Part shown: one piece after another, positions 63,374-64,000 of the stretch
Position numbering within the stretch: position 1 is the stretch's first letter
How the letters are laid out: every line of letters begins with the position of its first letter
DNA from: Carboxylicivirga mesophila
Lineage (GTDB): Bacteria; Bacteroidota; Bacteroidia; Bacteroidales; Marinilabiliaceae
Assembly (NCBI RefSeq): GCF_018271975.1
Contig: NZ_JAGUCN010000016.1
Span: 1-64,000 of the forward strand
DNA length: 64,000 bases
Direction: 5' to 3'
Program-made: the position numbers and the translations under genes
Notes under the pieces: model-generated
Databases searched by the model: none
What the model was told of the DNA's origin: nothing
What the model saw: the letters and a program-made list of their open reading frames with translations, nothing else

Positions 63374-64000
63374 ATGCCATCTTACCGAGCTTTAATATAC
63401 CTGTGCATCAGTTTAGTCGCTGGTGCCATTAATGTAAACGGACAATCATATAACAATCAAAATATGGAAAGCAAGCAATTAAACCCGCTGTTGTGCGACC
63501 CGGCCACAGGCATCTGCGAATTACCTGATGTAGCCAATATGAATACAGATACAGAAAAAGCAGTTCCAGCGCAAAATATGGTGAAGGTGATTTATTTTAC
63601 CGATCCGATTTGTTCATCGTGCTGGGGCATTGAACCACAGCTAAGAAAACTAAAGCTGGAGTATGGGGCACAAATTGAGATAGACTATCGCATGGGTGGA
63701 CTATTGCCCGACTGGAGCTATAACAGTGGTGGCATCAGTAATCCCTCGGATGTGGCGCAACATTGGGACGAGGTGAGTGTGTACTATGATATGCCCATCG
63801 ACGGCGACCTTTGGTTGGAAGATCCGCTGTCGTCGTCCTATCCGCCATCCATCGCCTTTAAGGCGGCCCAGCTACAGGATGCAGAAAAAGCCATCCGCTT
63901 TCTTCGCGAAATCAGAGAGCTGGTGTTTCTGAAGAAGATGAACATTACGAGGTGGGAGCACCTGGAAGCAGCCGCTACGCATGTTGGGTTGGATGCGAAA
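63374..64000 (+). CDS. DsbA-family thiol oxidoreductase (cut by window end)
   Basis: The first 209 codons of an ORF that runs to the end of the window without a stop. The N-terminus is hydrophobic (RALIYLCISLVAGAINVNGQ), most likely a signal peptide. An unstructured linker with LLCDPATGICELPD precedes the thioredoxin fold. The active site reads FTDPICSSCWGIEPQL (about residues 75-90), a CxxC followed by Trp as in FrnE/YjbH-like DsbA-family proteins. IDYRMGGLLPDW and the SYPPSIAFKAAQLQD helical part follow. Divergent from an HxlR regulator. Function as an envelope disulfide or isomerase-type enzyme is inferred. Confidence 0.85.
   Translation, partial: MPSYRALIYLCISLVAGAINVNGQSYNNQNMESKQLNPLLCDPATGICELPDVANMNTDTEKAVPAQNMVKVIYFTDPICSSCWGIEPQLRKLKLEYGAQIEIDYRMGGLLPDWSYNSGGISNPSDVAQHWDEVSVYYDMPIDGDLWLEDPLSSSYPPSIAFKAAQLQDAEKAIRFLREIRELVFLKKMNITRWEHLEAAATHVGLDAK

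Overview
The window is chromosomal DNA from a member of the Bacteroidota. Supporting signs are TonB-dependent receptors with STN and carboxypeptidase-regulatory-like N-termini, FecI/FecR regulation, many SPII lipoproteins, DUF4139 and DUF4292 proteins, a GH92 alpha-mannosidase, a Bacteroidota-type YbeY, almost no Shine-Dalgarno sequences, and promoters resembling TTTG-N19-TAnnTTTG. The gene content and low to moderate GC would fit a free-living or marine Bacteroidales/Marinilabiliales-like organism; that placement is inference.

Layout. 1-840 is non-coding and holds two copies of a dispersed repeat cassette with an identical 73-bp core. 0.9-4 kb has a MuiA-type DUF4139 protein carrying a SusC-like insertion, a SIMPL-domain protein and a small Cys-repeat lipoprotein. 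4.2-8.1 kb is a classical ECF sigma/FecR/TonB-receptor operon on the minus strand. 9.4-14.2 kb is a second ECF sigma/FecR system, but its receptor slot holds an STN + carboxypeptidase-regulatory protein fused to LA_2272-like surface repeats, followed by a free repeat paralogue. 14.4-26.8 kb is mixed: AI-2E-type permease, M3 peptidase, lipA-lipB, recJ, a methyltransferase, a Na/Pi cotransporter and a GH92 enzyme.

26.8-30 kb holds a newly read 39-residue membrane-protein ORF and a methionine unit. In that unit a 33-codon leader ORF with the run MMMCMMM precedes metY, and hom follows from its own promoter. 30-35 kb is mostly minus-strand (CDF transporter, hemW, Rrf2 regulator, LutB-like protein, rpiB). 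35.3-49.8 kb is an unbroken plus-strand housekeeping run: nadA, response regulator, ruvB, flippase, dut, TPR lipoprotein, DUF4292 lipoprotein, EnvC-like protein, RsbW-like ATPase, ybeY, mnmG, ade, uvrC. 49.8-57.7 kb holds lplA, dtd, a MazG-like hydrolase, deoC, a polyprenyl synthase, an ArsR regulator, queD and polA. 57.7-64 kb is accessory: two HxlR regulators, a VOC protein, a flavodoxin-fold oxidoreductase, a periplasmic-binding-domain histidine kinase, and a DsbA-like gene cut by the window edge.

Two consensus parS palindromes (32,074 and 46,301) and one parS-like site (46,520), the change in gene orientation near 35 kb, and mnmG suggest that this region lies near the chromosomal origin. 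The 458-bp AT-rich gap between rpiB and nadA is a candidate but unproven oriC.

The most notable observations are the Met/Cys-codon leader peptide before metY, the FecIR-controlled surface-repeat module, the parS cluster, and the DUF4139 protein with a piece of SusC-like sequence inside it. No tRNA, rRNA, CRISPR array, intact insertion sequence or prophage was seen.
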